A stretch of DNA of 64,000 nucleotides from Nitrospirales bacterium. GTDB lineage: Bacteria > Nitrospirota > Nitrospiria > Nitrospirales > UBA8639. The DNA lies in the NCBI GenBank assembly GCA_029261355.1, contig JAJDBM010000070.1, forward strand, positions 124,001 to 188,000, in the 5' to 3' direction. The position numbers and the translations under genes are program-made. Every line of letters starts with the position of its first letter. Position 1 is the stretch's first letter. A model generated the notes under the pieces. The model made no database searches and was not told where the DNA came from. It worked only from the letters and a program-made list of their open reading frames with translations. Positions 8,246 to 15,093 of this stretch are shown piece by piece.

Positions 8246-9471
8246 CACAACAACCATTGCCAAAAATTCTTTTGGTTGATGATAGACCAAACAACTTGCT
8301 TGCACTGAAGGATATTCTAGAGGATATTGGGGCGGATTTATTATTGGCCTATTCCGGGAATGAAGCGCTGACCTTGGTGACGCAGCACGAGTTGGCTTTG
8401 GTCTTGCTGGATGTGCAGATGCCAGGGATGGATGGGATTGAAGTGGCGACTCTCATGCGTCAAGTTGATACGACCAAGCATATTCCGATCATCTTTGTCA
8501 CCGCCTACGGACACAGTGCTGAGATGGCATTCAAAGGCTATGAAGTGGGAGCCGTCGATTATCTTCACAAGCCCATTGCCTCAGAAGTATTGCGAAGCAA
8601 AGTACAGGTGTTTCTCGAATTATATCTCCAGAAGTATGTCCTTAAACAGGCTTTGAGCGATTTAGAAGGCAGTCAAGCGGATTTAAAGCAACGCAGTGAC
8701 GAATTAGAACGCAGTCATGCCGATCTGAAGCGGCGCAGTGAGGAGTTAGGACGGAGTAATGCAGATCTCAAGGCGTTTGCGTCCGTGGCCTCTCATGAAC
8801 TGCAGGAGCCATTAAGGAAGATTCAAATTTTTGGAGATTATGTTAAACGTGAATCATTTACCCAGATGAGTGAGAAAGGGCAAGAGTACCTTGAGCGTAT
8901 GCAGAAGTCGTCTCTGCGTATGCAGTCATTGATTAAGAACATTCTTTCGTTATCCCGCATTAACACGCAGGGTGATCCATTTGAATCCGTCAATCTCAAT
9001 AGGGTGATGACCGACATTGTGGATAATGTTGGGGGTGGTCTGGATGAGGGGCAGGTACGGATTGAGGTGGGAGACGTTCCGATAATTGAGGCGGATCCCA
9101 TTCAAATGCAGCAACTATTTCAAAACCTGATCGGCAATGCCATTAAATTCAAGCATGATGACCGCCCACTTGTGATTCGTGTGACCATAACGCAGGAATG
9201 TTCACCTGATGGGCTTTGTCAGATCGTGGTTGAAGATAATGGGATTGGATTCTCTCCAGAGCACCACGAGCGTATTTTTGGAATGTTTAAACGTCTTCAT
9301 GGAAATAAGGTTTATGATGGAACGGGTATTGGGCTTGCCCTGTGCCAGAAAATAGTTGAGCGCCATGGAGGCACGATCTCTGCGACCGGGCAAGATGGGG
9401 AGGGTGCGACATTTGTCCTTAGATTGCCAATTCATCAGACAGGCTCTGTTCCTGCCGTTCCGATGCTTTAG
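8242..9471 (+). CDS. Receiver-histidine kinase hybrid (REC-HisKA-HATPase)
   Basis: 409 residues. A receiver domain (about 8-125, phospho-Asp57 in LLDVQM, conserved Lys110 in HKP) comes first. It is joined by a charged linker made of 14-residue repeats (about 140-178) to a kinase core with the acceptor His185 in SHELQEPLRK, a phytochrome-type H-box. HATPase motifs follow (NLIGNAIKF, DNGIGF, GTGIGLALCQK). There is no membrane segment, so it acts in the cytoplasm and could take phosphate from the giant upstream kinase and pass it on. The start overlaps the end of cheR by four bases. No DNA-binding output domain is encoded in the operon, so the final target lies elsewhere. Confidence 0.92.
   Translation: MTQQPLPKILLVDDRPNNLLALKDILEDIGADLLLAYSGNEALTLVTQHELALVLLDVQMPGMDGIEVATLMRQVDTTKHIPIIFVTAYGHSAEMAFKGYEVGAVDYLHKPIASEVLRSKVQVFLELYLQKYVLKQALSDLEGSQADLKQRSDELERSHADLKRRSEELGRSNADLKAFASVASHELQEPLRKIQIFGDYVKRESFTQMSEKGQEYLERMQKSSLRMQSLIKNILSLSRINTQGDPFESVNLNRVMTDIVDNVGGGLDEGQVRIEVGDVPIIEADPIQMQQLFQNLIGNAIKFKHDDRPLVIRVTITQECSPDGLCQIVVEDNGIGFSPEHHERIFGMFKRLHGNKVYDGTGIGLALCQKIVERHGGTISATGQDGEGATFVLRLPIHQTGSVPAVPML
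8664..8775 (+). repeat. 42-bp imperfect tandem repeat inside the kinase linker
   Basis: The DNA encoding the linker contains two full and one partial copy of a 42-base unit. The copies read, in protein, SQADLKQRSDELER, SHADLKRRSEELGR and SNADLK. The period is 14 residues, i.e. two heptads, as expected for a coiled-coil signalling helix. Repeat number may vary between strains. Confidence 0.75.
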
Positions 9472-9825
9472 CTTTTCCCTGATTTATATCATTGAGTGAA
9501 CCGTGTGGTGTATTTTACGAGTAGGCTGAAGTGTCGTCTCCATCTTTGACCATTGTTATCCTGAACTCTCCCTATATTTCCGACAACGCCTGAGACCCTC
9601 ATTTCAAAATCCAAGCACTGGATGTCTCTCTCTGACAGAATATAGAGGACGGGCTTGAAGGGCATCTTGTGTTCGCTATGTGGATTTTTTGAATCAACGG
9701 ACCACGCATGGAAGCCTCCATTTTTAGGCCCGGGCACAGAGTTTTCTGGAGTGCTGGGCTTGATGGATGAGAGCCGAAATGGGTTCGTAGCATTTACCGA
9801 TTTAACGAACCGATAAGGAGGATGT
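9472..9825. other. Intergenic region, no gene recognised
   Basis: About 350 bases between the signalling operon and the two small coupled genes. Frames on both strands are open in places, including a minus-strand frame at 9489-9878, but none has a family match or a ribosome-binding site. The segment just before 9815 carries a direct repeat of ACCGAT. Confidence 0.4.
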
Positions 9826-9996
9826 ATGTCTATTGTCAGACTCGTATTTGTGACCGATGGCGAAAACGATAAAATCATGACCAGTAACGGCGATGAGGTC
9901 GACGTGGGGGGGGCTGGCGTGGTTGGGATGAGTCGAGATGTGGGCGGGAAGCATATTACCGTACAGGCCCATTACCCTACACAGAAAAGGGAATGA
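9826..9996 (+). CDS. Small 56-residue protein, unknown
   Basis: An ATG at 9826 follows a very strong Shine-Dalgarno sequence (AAGGAGG at 9815-9821, four bases away). The 56-residue product starts MSIVRLVFVTDGENDKI and is short, polar and beta-strand-like with a Gly-Val-rich centre. It ends in TGA within an ATGA overlap with the next gene, so the two are translationally coupled. I do not recognise the family. The compact two-gene arrangement, with a coiled-coil membrane peptide second, is reminiscent of small phage or prophage modules, but that is an inference. Confidence 0.6.
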   Translation: MSIVRLVFVTDGENDKIMTSNGDEVDVGGAGVVGMSRDVGGKHITVQAHYPTQKRE

Positions 9997-10226
9997 CAAT
10001 GGAAGAACCGTCAGGATTTGAGCAGGTGACACGCGCCCGCGTTGATGGGATGTGTGACGATATCAGACATATACGACAGGACATGGACGCCTTTAGTAAG
10101 GATCTACGAGAAATCATTCATGTCCATGGCAATCGTTTACCGAACTGGGGCGCGACTATTTTTGCTGGAATGTGTACTACAATGGGGGCAATGGCGATGT
10201 GGATAATTAGTCATGTAGCGCATTAA
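9993..10226 (+). CDS. Small membrane protein with coiled coil, XhlA-like layout
   Basis: 77 residues. An amphipathic, heptad-like helix (about 5-50, with repeated D/R/I spacing such as ICDDIRHIRQDMDAF-type content) leads into a C-terminal membrane helix (about 52-74: GATIFAGMCTTMGAMAMWII). This is the layout of haemolysin XhlA-like and other small phage membrane proteins, though sequence identity cannot be claimed. The start overlaps the preceding 56-residue gene in ATGA, so the pair is expressed together. A phage-derived or mobile origin is plausible because the next few kilobases are repeat-rich and end at a recombinase beside a tRNA. Confidence 0.55.
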   Translation: MTMEEPSGFEQVTRARVDGMCDDIRHIRQDMDAFSKDLREIIHVHGNRLPNWGATIFAGMCTTMGAMAMWIISHVAH

Positions 10227-10315
10227 GGGGGCGACGCAGGATTCGGGAATTATCCTACGCTAAGCTCCAGGTAATGGCCTTAGATCGCGGCATTGCCTGG
10301 GTTTTATCTTACGAA

Positions 10316-10427
10316 GCTGGTCGCTGTCCCAGTTGATCTATAGTCTAAATAGGACAACAATGGGGCCTGTAAAACAAGGCGTTGCGGGCCACCTTTTCGG
10401 AGAGGTTCAATTGGGACAGCGACCAGC
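10316..10427. mobile_element. 112-bp inverted-repeat element, MITE-like
   Basis: Two 21-bp arms (10316-10336 and 10407-10427) are inverted copies of each other with one mismatch; the first 16 bases, gctggtcgctgtccca, are perfect. The 70-base core has no gene. The size and terminal inverted repeats fit a miniature non-autonomous transposable element or a REP-type element. I see no clear target-site duplication flanking it. Confidence 0.6.
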
Positions 10428-10462
10428 CATCTCTTGCCGGGTAATCGAACGCCTCATGTTTC

Positions 10463-10531
10463 TCGATAGCGGACGTTCTTGAGCGCCCCGCAGACGGCCT
10501 CTACCTGTCTGCAGTCGGCCAAGAGCGGTCA
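10463..10531. repeat. Repeat R1, copy a, of the PEP-CTERM cassette
   Basis: A 69-bp segment that recurs at 11899-11967 with only two differences. It contains the internal palindrome-like stretch gcagacggcctctacctgtc. It lies about 110 bp upstream of repeat R2 in both cassette copies. Confidence 0.85.
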
Positions 10532-10642
10532 CCCCACAGGTATCCGATCGTCATCATGCCTTGACGCAGGGCTGCCCCCAAGACACGGCGTCCAGCATAT
10601 CTCCCTTTCGTAGCAAGACCTGACTCTCAGTTCACTCAAACC

Positions 10643-10684
10643 GACAAATACCCCTTATTTGGGGTTATACAAGCAGGCTGACAA
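10643..10684 (+). promoter_or_regulatory. Repeat R2, copy a: palindromic upstream element
   Basis: A 42-bp element shared with 12076-12117 (37 of 42 identical). Its core, taccccttatttggggtta, is an imperfect palindrome. The TACCCCT half-site fits the NarL/LuxR-type heptamer TACYYMT. It lies upstream of both PEP-CTERM genes and is probably an operator or activator site; the DNA-binding protein is not in the window. Confidence 0.5.
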
Positions 10685-10860
10685 ACCGGTATGCTTCCAC
10701 CGACTTTCGATGGTTACAATGGACAACATCCAATAAACACAAGAGTCGCATCCTACCCAACCACGGACGGTTCGGGAGAATCTTATCACCAGCACACGGA
10801 CAGGACCGGACGTCCTTTCTCAGCAGCGTTCATATCGAAACAAGATAATGAGGATTGATC

Positions 10861-11046
10861 ATGTTACAATCAACGGGAAGAGGATGGAACCCCATGACCC
10901 ACATAAGGGGTTTGGGTTTAACCGCTATGATGCTGCCGCACTTAGCCTTCGGGTCACCGATCAATACATCCGAGGGCGGGGGCGACTACGGTAACTCCAA
11001 TGGCGCAAGGACCACCTGCGGTCAAGCGTTGGCCATCACGAGATGA
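10861..11046 (+). CDS. Small secreted-like ORF, 61 residues
   Basis: The frame begins at an ATG preceded by tgaggattg, a weak Shine-Dalgarno sequence. It encodes a possible signal sequence around residues 12-31 (MTHIRGLGLTAMMLPHLAFG), followed by a Gly/Ser/Asn-rich tail. It lies between the R2 regulatory element and the first PEP-CTERM gene and has no counterpart in the second cassette. It may be a small exported peptide or the 5' remnant of a longer exported protein. Not recognised; expression unproven. Confidence 0.35.
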   Translation: MLQSTGRGWNPMTHIRGLGLTAMMLPHLAFGSPINTSEGGGDYGNSNGARTTCGQALAITR

Positions 11047-11105
11047 GGTTAAACATCGGAGCACCACACTCTCTTCAAACTTTAGTCAATTATTCAGGAG
11101 GCATC

Positions 11106-11633
11106 ATGAACCGTCTACGACGCCACAACATAACGATCCCCCTCGCCGCCGTCGTGTTGGGATGGTTTCTGTTTATCCCTTCGCCGAGTTGGGCCGCCCC
11201 CGCCCTGCTTGGGCCCGGAGATTACAGGTTCGATTCGGGAGATTTATTCGGAGGGACTTTTACGATTGACGGTTCCGGCGAGTTCAGTGAGTGGAACATC
11301 ACGTTTCCCGCGACAGAGTTTTCCCCACTCAGGAAGTTTCAATCTCCCACGCCCGGTATCATCACACTGGGATTGTCATTCGAAAATGTGTGGCTCCTTA
11401 GCGGTTTGGATATTAAGTACGAAATTGACACAAGAGTAGTATTTCCCGGGCAGCCAAGGACGTATAAATACTTGATTCAGTCTTTCATAGACCCGTTCCC
11501 CGCGGTAGGCGGGGTTGGGAACGTCACCGCAGTCCCAGCACCATCGAGTTTCCTCTTGTCGGCAACCGGCCTCCTAGGCCTCGCCGGCTATCGGTGGCAC
11601 CATCGGCGACATGAGCGCGCCCAAGTCGGGTAA
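11106..11633 (+). CDS. PEP-CTERM-type secreted protein, first copy
   Basis: The start is the ATG six bases after AGGAGG; 63 bases of open frame upstream are not used. The 175-residue product has a signal peptide (residues 1 to about 30, ending in SWA), a beta-rich middle, and a C-terminal sorting signal: VPAPSS, a hydrophobic stretch with GLLGLAGYRW, and a basic tail (HHRRHER). That tripartite tail is the PEP-CTERM signal, with VPAP replacing VPEP, which an exosortase cleaves at the inner membrane for surface or biofilm-matrix delivery. No exosortase is encoded in the window. It shares N- and C-terminal ends with the gene at 12226, while the middle differs. Confidence 0.8.
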   Translation: MNRLRRHNITIPLAAVVLGWFLFIPSPSWAAPALLGPGDYRFDSGDLFGGTFTIDGSGEFSEWNITFPATEFSPLRKFQSPTPGIITLGLSFENVWLLSGLDIKYEIDTRVVFPGQPRTYKYLIQSFIDPFPAVGGVGNVTAVPAPSSFLLSATGLLGLAGYRWHHRRHERAQVG

Positions 11634-11644
11634 CCCGCCTTCGG

Positions 11645-11845
11645 CCCATCGCCACCACCGGGACACGTACACACCAAGCGCCGAAGATTGTGATGGTCTT
11701 CGGCGTTCTTGCTCATAAAGCCGGCGCACCCGTGTCACACTCATCATAACTCATTCAAACCCTCCTCTCCACACGTAGCTCACCAGTCAATAGTCTTTGG
11801 ACTAAAAGATCCGCTTGGCAACCAGTTTCCAACTTGAATGCAATC
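11645..11845. repeat. Repeat R3, copy a, of the PEP-CTERM cassette
   Basis: About 200 bp directly downstream of the first PEP-CTERM gene that recur, highly similar, at 12831-13030 downstream of the second. The block includes a hairpin terminator. Together with R1 and R2 it shows that a whole gene cassette, not just the coding region, was duplicated. Confidence 0.88.
11679..11710 (+). terminator. Hairpin terminator after first PEP-CTERM gene
   Basis: A perfect 9-bp stem (cgccgaaga at 11679-11687 with tcttcggcg at 11697-11705) has a 9-base loop and is followed by ttctt. The T-run is weak, so it may be inefficient. It is conserved in the second cassette. Confidence 0.6.
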
Positions 11846-11898
11846 TTGTACTTCACATATTGAACTGACCTAGTTGTGACCCGCATGTCCGCTGTGGG

Positions 11899-11967
11899 TC
11901 GATAGCGGACGTTCTTGAGCGTCCCGCAGACGGCCTCTACCTGTCTGCAGTCGGCCAAAAGCGGTCA
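11899..11967. repeat. Repeat R1, copy b, of the PEP-CTERM cassette
   Basis: Second copy of the 69-bp repeat described at 10463, with 67 of 69 positions identical. It marks the left edge of the second cassette unit. Confidence 0.85.
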
Positions 11968-12075
11968 TTGAATTGCACCAAAAAAATGAAATCCCCCTAG
12001 GGCGTTAGGACCACCTCATGTGCGATATGGATTTTTCAGGAACGAAAACTCACCTATGCCGGTTTAACCCAACCA

Positions 12076-12117
12076 GACAAATACCCCTTATTAGGGGCTA
12101 TACTAGCAGCCGGACAA
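12076..12117 (+). promoter_or_regulatory. Repeat R2, copy b: palindromic upstream element
   Basis: Second copy of the R2 element. Here the palindrome reads taccccttattaggggcta, so the two half-sites TACCCCT and AGGGGCTA are closer to perfect symmetry than in copy a. It lies about 110 bp before the second PEP-CTERM gene. Confidence 0.5.
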
Positions 12118-12225
12118 TCAGCTACGATCCCGCAATATTTCGCATGTTTTAAATAGAAATCGATTTCATCCAAAGCATTATAACCCAACCAGCGGATATG
12201 CGACTGAAAGGCAAGAATAAACCCC

Positions 12226-12819
12226 ATGACTTACACAAAATCAACATTCATTCCACTTGCGGCTGTCGTGTTTCTCGTCTGTTCCAGCGTCCAGGCCCAT
12301 GCCGCGTTAATTTACAACATATCGCAATCCGCATTTAACGGCCCCAGTTCCGTATCCGGAACTATTGAGACAGATGGGACCATAGGGGCCATTAATGCCG
12401 TGAATGTACTGAGCTGGGCGTTCACCCTCGATGACGGGGTAGGGACCGTAGTTAGTTTGTCCAGCACAAACGGCACGCTGGACCTCGCGGGGAGGACATC
12501 CACCGGATTCTTCGCGACTCAGACCGAGGTCACGTTCCCGTTCTCAGGCAACCACCTCACGTCATTCAATAGTGGTGTGAAGTACTTGGCGTTTGATGGC
12601 AGTCTCAGTGAGTCGCGCGTAATAAGACCGGACTTTACTGGCATGAATTGGAATGTCGGGGGAAGAAAGTGGATCAAGAGGATGAGCGGCTCTCAGGTGG
12701 TCGGCACAGCAAGCACGGTACCGGCACCAACCTCGATGCTCTTGATGGGTTCCGGCCTCCTCGGCCTAGCTGGCTATCGGTGGTCGCAGCGTCGACGTGA
12801 GGGGACTCAACTCGAGTAG
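12226..12819 (+). CDS. PEP-CTERM-type secreted protein, second copy
   Basis: The 197-residue protein has a signal peptide (1 to about 26, ending AHA), a beta-rich body with many Ser/Thr/Gly, and a C-terminal VPAPTS motif, a hydrophobic helix with GLLGLAGYRW and a basic SQRRRE tail. It therefore carries the same exosortase-type sorting signal as the gene at 11106. The N-terminal IPLAAVV and the last 30 residues are nearly shared between the two, but the central domains differ markedly. This pattern suggests duplication followed by rapid divergence, or replacement, of the displayed domain. The Shine-Dalgarno sequence (gaaaggcaag) is further from the start than usual. Function of the body unknown. 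Confidence 0.8.
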   Translation: MTYTKSTFIPLAAVVFLVCSSVQAHAALIYNISQSAFNGPSSVSGTIETDGTIGAINAVNVLSWAFTLDDGVGTVVSLSSTNGTLDLAGRTSTGFFATQTEVTFPFSGNHLTSFNSGVKYLAFDGSLSESRVIRPDFTGMNWNVGGRKWIKRMSGSQVVGTASTVPAPTSMLLMGSGLLGLAGYRWSQRRREGTQLE

Positions 12820-12830
12820 TCCGCCTGCCG

Positions 12831-13030
12831 CCCATCGCCACCACCGGGACACGTAGACCCCAAGTGCCGAAGATCGTGATGGTCTTCGGCGTTCTTGCTC
12901 ATGAAGCTGGCGTATCCGTGTCATCCCCATCATAACTCATTCGAACCCTCCTCTCCACACGTAGCTCACCAGTCAAAGTCTTTGGACTAAAAGATCAGCT
13001 TGGTAACCAGTTTCCAACTTGCATGCAATC
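12831..13030. repeat. Repeat R3, copy b, of the PEP-CTERM cassette
   Basis: Second copy of the 200-bp downstream block. The matching continues beyond it: tgtccgctgtgggtcga, found at 11887-11903, recurs at 13130-13146 after an extra stretch of about 75 bases. The copy includes the conserved hairpin. Confidence 0.88.
12866..12895 (+). terminator. Hairpin terminator after second PEP-CTERM gene
   Basis: An 8-bp stem (gccgaaga at 12866-12873 with tcttcggc at 12883-12890) around a 9-base loop, followed by gttctt. The loop differs from the first copy by one base while the stem is conserved. Confidence 0.6.
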
Positions 13031-13318
13031 ATTCACTTCATATGAAGAAGGCAGGTTGTGACAACATCGTAAGAGATAACGGCATCACGCACCGTTGCTA
13101 AAATTGAACTTGACCGATTGGGACCTGAATGTCCGCTGTGGGTCGACTTGCGACCAATCAGTTCTATTGCTTGCAGCGTCCGCTTTGGCTGTAAAAACCC
13201 TTAGCGTACGATAATTCCCTAATCCTCAATCGTCCCCATTAAAAATATGGAGGAAGGCAATAGCTTTATTGTAGCGACCGGATACGAGGGGAGACGAACC
13301 AGTGTGTCAGCAAAATTT

Positions 13319-13918
13319 TTAAGCGTTGAGCCTAAAAATTCCTTCTGCTCTTAACTCTTTGAATAGATTTTCTTTTTGTTGTTTCAATTCATAATGACGA
13401 CTGCGCAGTTCAGGGGCATAATCTATTAATGCTTGCAGGCAAGCATTTGCCATATTTCGATCATGTTCGTTCGCAGAATTTCCGGCAATGTATTCGAATT
13501 TTTCATTTTTCTCTAGCAAATAATTATTCATTATTACGCAATCTTTGAGGGTTTTAGCTATTAAGTACGAGGTAATAATGGACTTCCTTAGTGACTCATT
13601 GACAACCTTCCCCAACAAGGTAGCATTGGAATGGTAGACTGTAAAATAGTCCTGTGAAACTGGCCAATACATGTCGCAAGGCTTATCAACTTCCAATTGC
13701 TGTAAATATAAACCTAAGGTTGCTTCATAGGCAGTCCATACGGACTCTACTTCATCATGTATGGCCAGCAAGTAATTTTTTACTAATTGTTCTTCATTTT
13801 CCTTGTTCTTTTTTTTCTCTAGTTTGAATGTAAGCAAAGTACCAAAGAATACGAATATTCCTCCGATAAACGCACCACCAATGCCAACCGATAAAGTAAT
13901 TATTTGGTCGTCTGTCAT
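13319..13918 (-). CDS. Single-pass membrane protein with long cytoplasmic helical domain, unknown
   Basis: The 199-residue protein begins with a membrane helix rich in Gly and Phe (about residues 5-30: GIGGAFIGGIFVFFGTLL). A Lys/Glu-rich stretch follows (KLEKKKNKENEEQ), then a mostly helical domain of about 150 residues. I do not recognise the family. Its coding sequence is visibly more AT-rich than the housekeeping genes in the window and uses AT-ending codons, a sign of recent transfer. It is alone on its strand inside the island between the PEP-CTERM cassettes and the recombinase. Similar one-helix proteins are common cargo of mobile elements; no function is assigned. Confidence 0.65.
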   Translation of the reverse strand: MTDDQIITLSVGIGGAFIGGIFVFFGTLLTFKLEKKKNKENEEQLVKNYLLAIHDEVESVWTAYEATLGLYLQQLEVDKPCDMYWPVSQDYFTVYHSNATLLGKVVNESLRKSIITSYLIAKTLKDCVIMNNYLLEKNEKFEYIAGNSANEHDRNMANACLQALIDYAPELRSRHYELKQQKENLFKELRAEGIFRLNA

Positions 13919-14541
13919 TTCATCTAATATTTGATGAGTGCCGATGTTCGGGGAAATATTGTTCCCAATTCAACAAATCCTTGATCTTGCGGTAAGCATC
14001 AGGGTTAGTGGTTCACCTCGTTAATACAACGTGAATCGACTGACCCTCTGCAACCGTTGCTTTAGTGTGCGCCCATCCACCTATATTCCCGACATAGGGT
14101 TAGAAGTATTTGGTTGAGGCCACTAGCAGGGGTTACTTCAAGTACAAAGCGTGGATACTTGAGACGAACCTATCCTAGAAAGACTTCACAGCGAAAGCGT
14201 TCTATCCACCGTTTCCAGCGTGTTCCGGGTTATCATCATTGTCAAGAGCGGCATGGCAATACGGGCACAATTTGCCGTCCTTTATTGTTAGTTATTTCAC
14301 AATGTAATAGCTTATTGCTGATTGTATGATGACTAAAGAGCTTATAGTTTTGAGCTTATTTGTCAAGAATCGAGCTCCAAAAAAGAAAACTCGCGCTTGC
14401 TTCTGCTCAAAGGCGGCTTTGAACTATTCATACCTGGACTTCAGGAGTATCACGTGGTGCCTTGTCCTTTCTTTTTCACGCAATGCGCGCAGATAGCTTG
14501 AAGGGGGGCAAGGGCAGCTGAATAGATACTAGTGGAGAGTG
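13919..14541. other. Intergenic island DNA, no gene recognised
   Basis: About 620 bases between two minus-strand membrane-protein genes. A plus-strand frame at 14114-14329 is open but Arg/His/Cys-rich and has no ribosome-binding site; I do not accept it. There may be decayed mobile-element DNA here, but nothing can be named. Confidence 0.4.
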
Positions 14542-15081
14542 CTAGAGAAAATGTGCAGCGAATCTTTGAAACTTCGAAAGAGGGTGCAGCTCATTCTCTG
14601 GGTATCCCATCGCTTGCATGAGCTCATTATGGCAGACTATATCTAGGGTTCGCCTTACTGGGGGCTTCGACTTTTCCAATTCTAAACGGGTCACTTCCCA
14701 GGTTGCAAAACTCTCTGGTGTTGGGGTGATCGTTGCCACTATTTGTTTTTCCAAATCAATAAAGTCTTTTGCCAGATCATTATGGTCACGACTTTGCCGA
14801 CTCGTTCCGACAAAGAGATCAACTGTCGACAACCCCGCTACGATCACGCCTGCGGTCATAGTCCAAGTCGGTCCCCATTCACCTAGCACAGAAGCTATAG
14901 TCGCCGTTCCAAATAGGAGAGCAGACACATTCGTGATCATATGCCAACGATCAAAGAAACGAACTGGCCGCATGTGGTAGCGTACAGAACGACGGACGCC
15001 AAACAGTAGATCATGACGCTGTTGGCTGAGAGTATCCTCAGTCGTCGCTAGGTTTTGGTCTGGGTGGTTTGAGCGTGTCAC
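14542..15081 (-). CDS. Two-helix membrane protein, SLATT-like layout
   Basis: The 179-residue protein has a basic-aromatic N-terminal region (RRSVRYHMRPVRFFDRWH), two adjacent membrane helices (about 50-66 and 73-92, split by a short WGPTW turn), then a charged helix (SRQSRDHNDLAKDFIDLEKQI) and a helical tail. This layout, with Arg/His/Phe before the first helix and D/L/E-rich helix after the second, resembles SLATT-type two-TM effector modules and related island proteins. SLATT domains occur in conflict systems with nucleotide-signalling enzymes; no such enzyme is next to it. The resemblance is by architecture only. Confidence 0.55.
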   Translation of the reverse strand: MTRSNHPDQNLATTEDTLSQQRHDLLFGVRRSVRYHMRPVRFFDRWHMITNVSALLFGTATIASVLGEWGPTWTMTAGVIVAGLSTVDLFVGTSRQSRDHNDLAKDFIDLEKQIVATITPTPESFATWEVTRLELEKSKPPVRRTLDIVCHNELMQAMGYPENELHPLSKFQRFAAHFL

Positions 15082-15093
15082 GTATGTTTCTCT

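Noticed and set aside
9489-9878. Minus-strand 129-residue frame
   Set aside because: It is antisense to the well-supported 56-residue gene start and lacks a ribosome-binding site and recognisable composition.
10463-13146. Repeats R1-R3 considered as a CRISPR array
   Set aside because: Copies are only two each, of different lengths, separated by over a kilobase and flanking genes; no regular repeat-spacer pattern and no cas genes.
14114-14329. Plus-strand 71-residue frame as a transposase remnant
   Set aside because: Arg/His/Cys content is suggestive but no DDE or HUH motif or terminal repeats can be seen.
14818-14830. Short match to the tRNA-Phe 3' region (aactgtcgaca) considered as a second attachment site
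   Set aside because: Only 11 bases match, inside a coding region, with no further identity; this is expected by chance.
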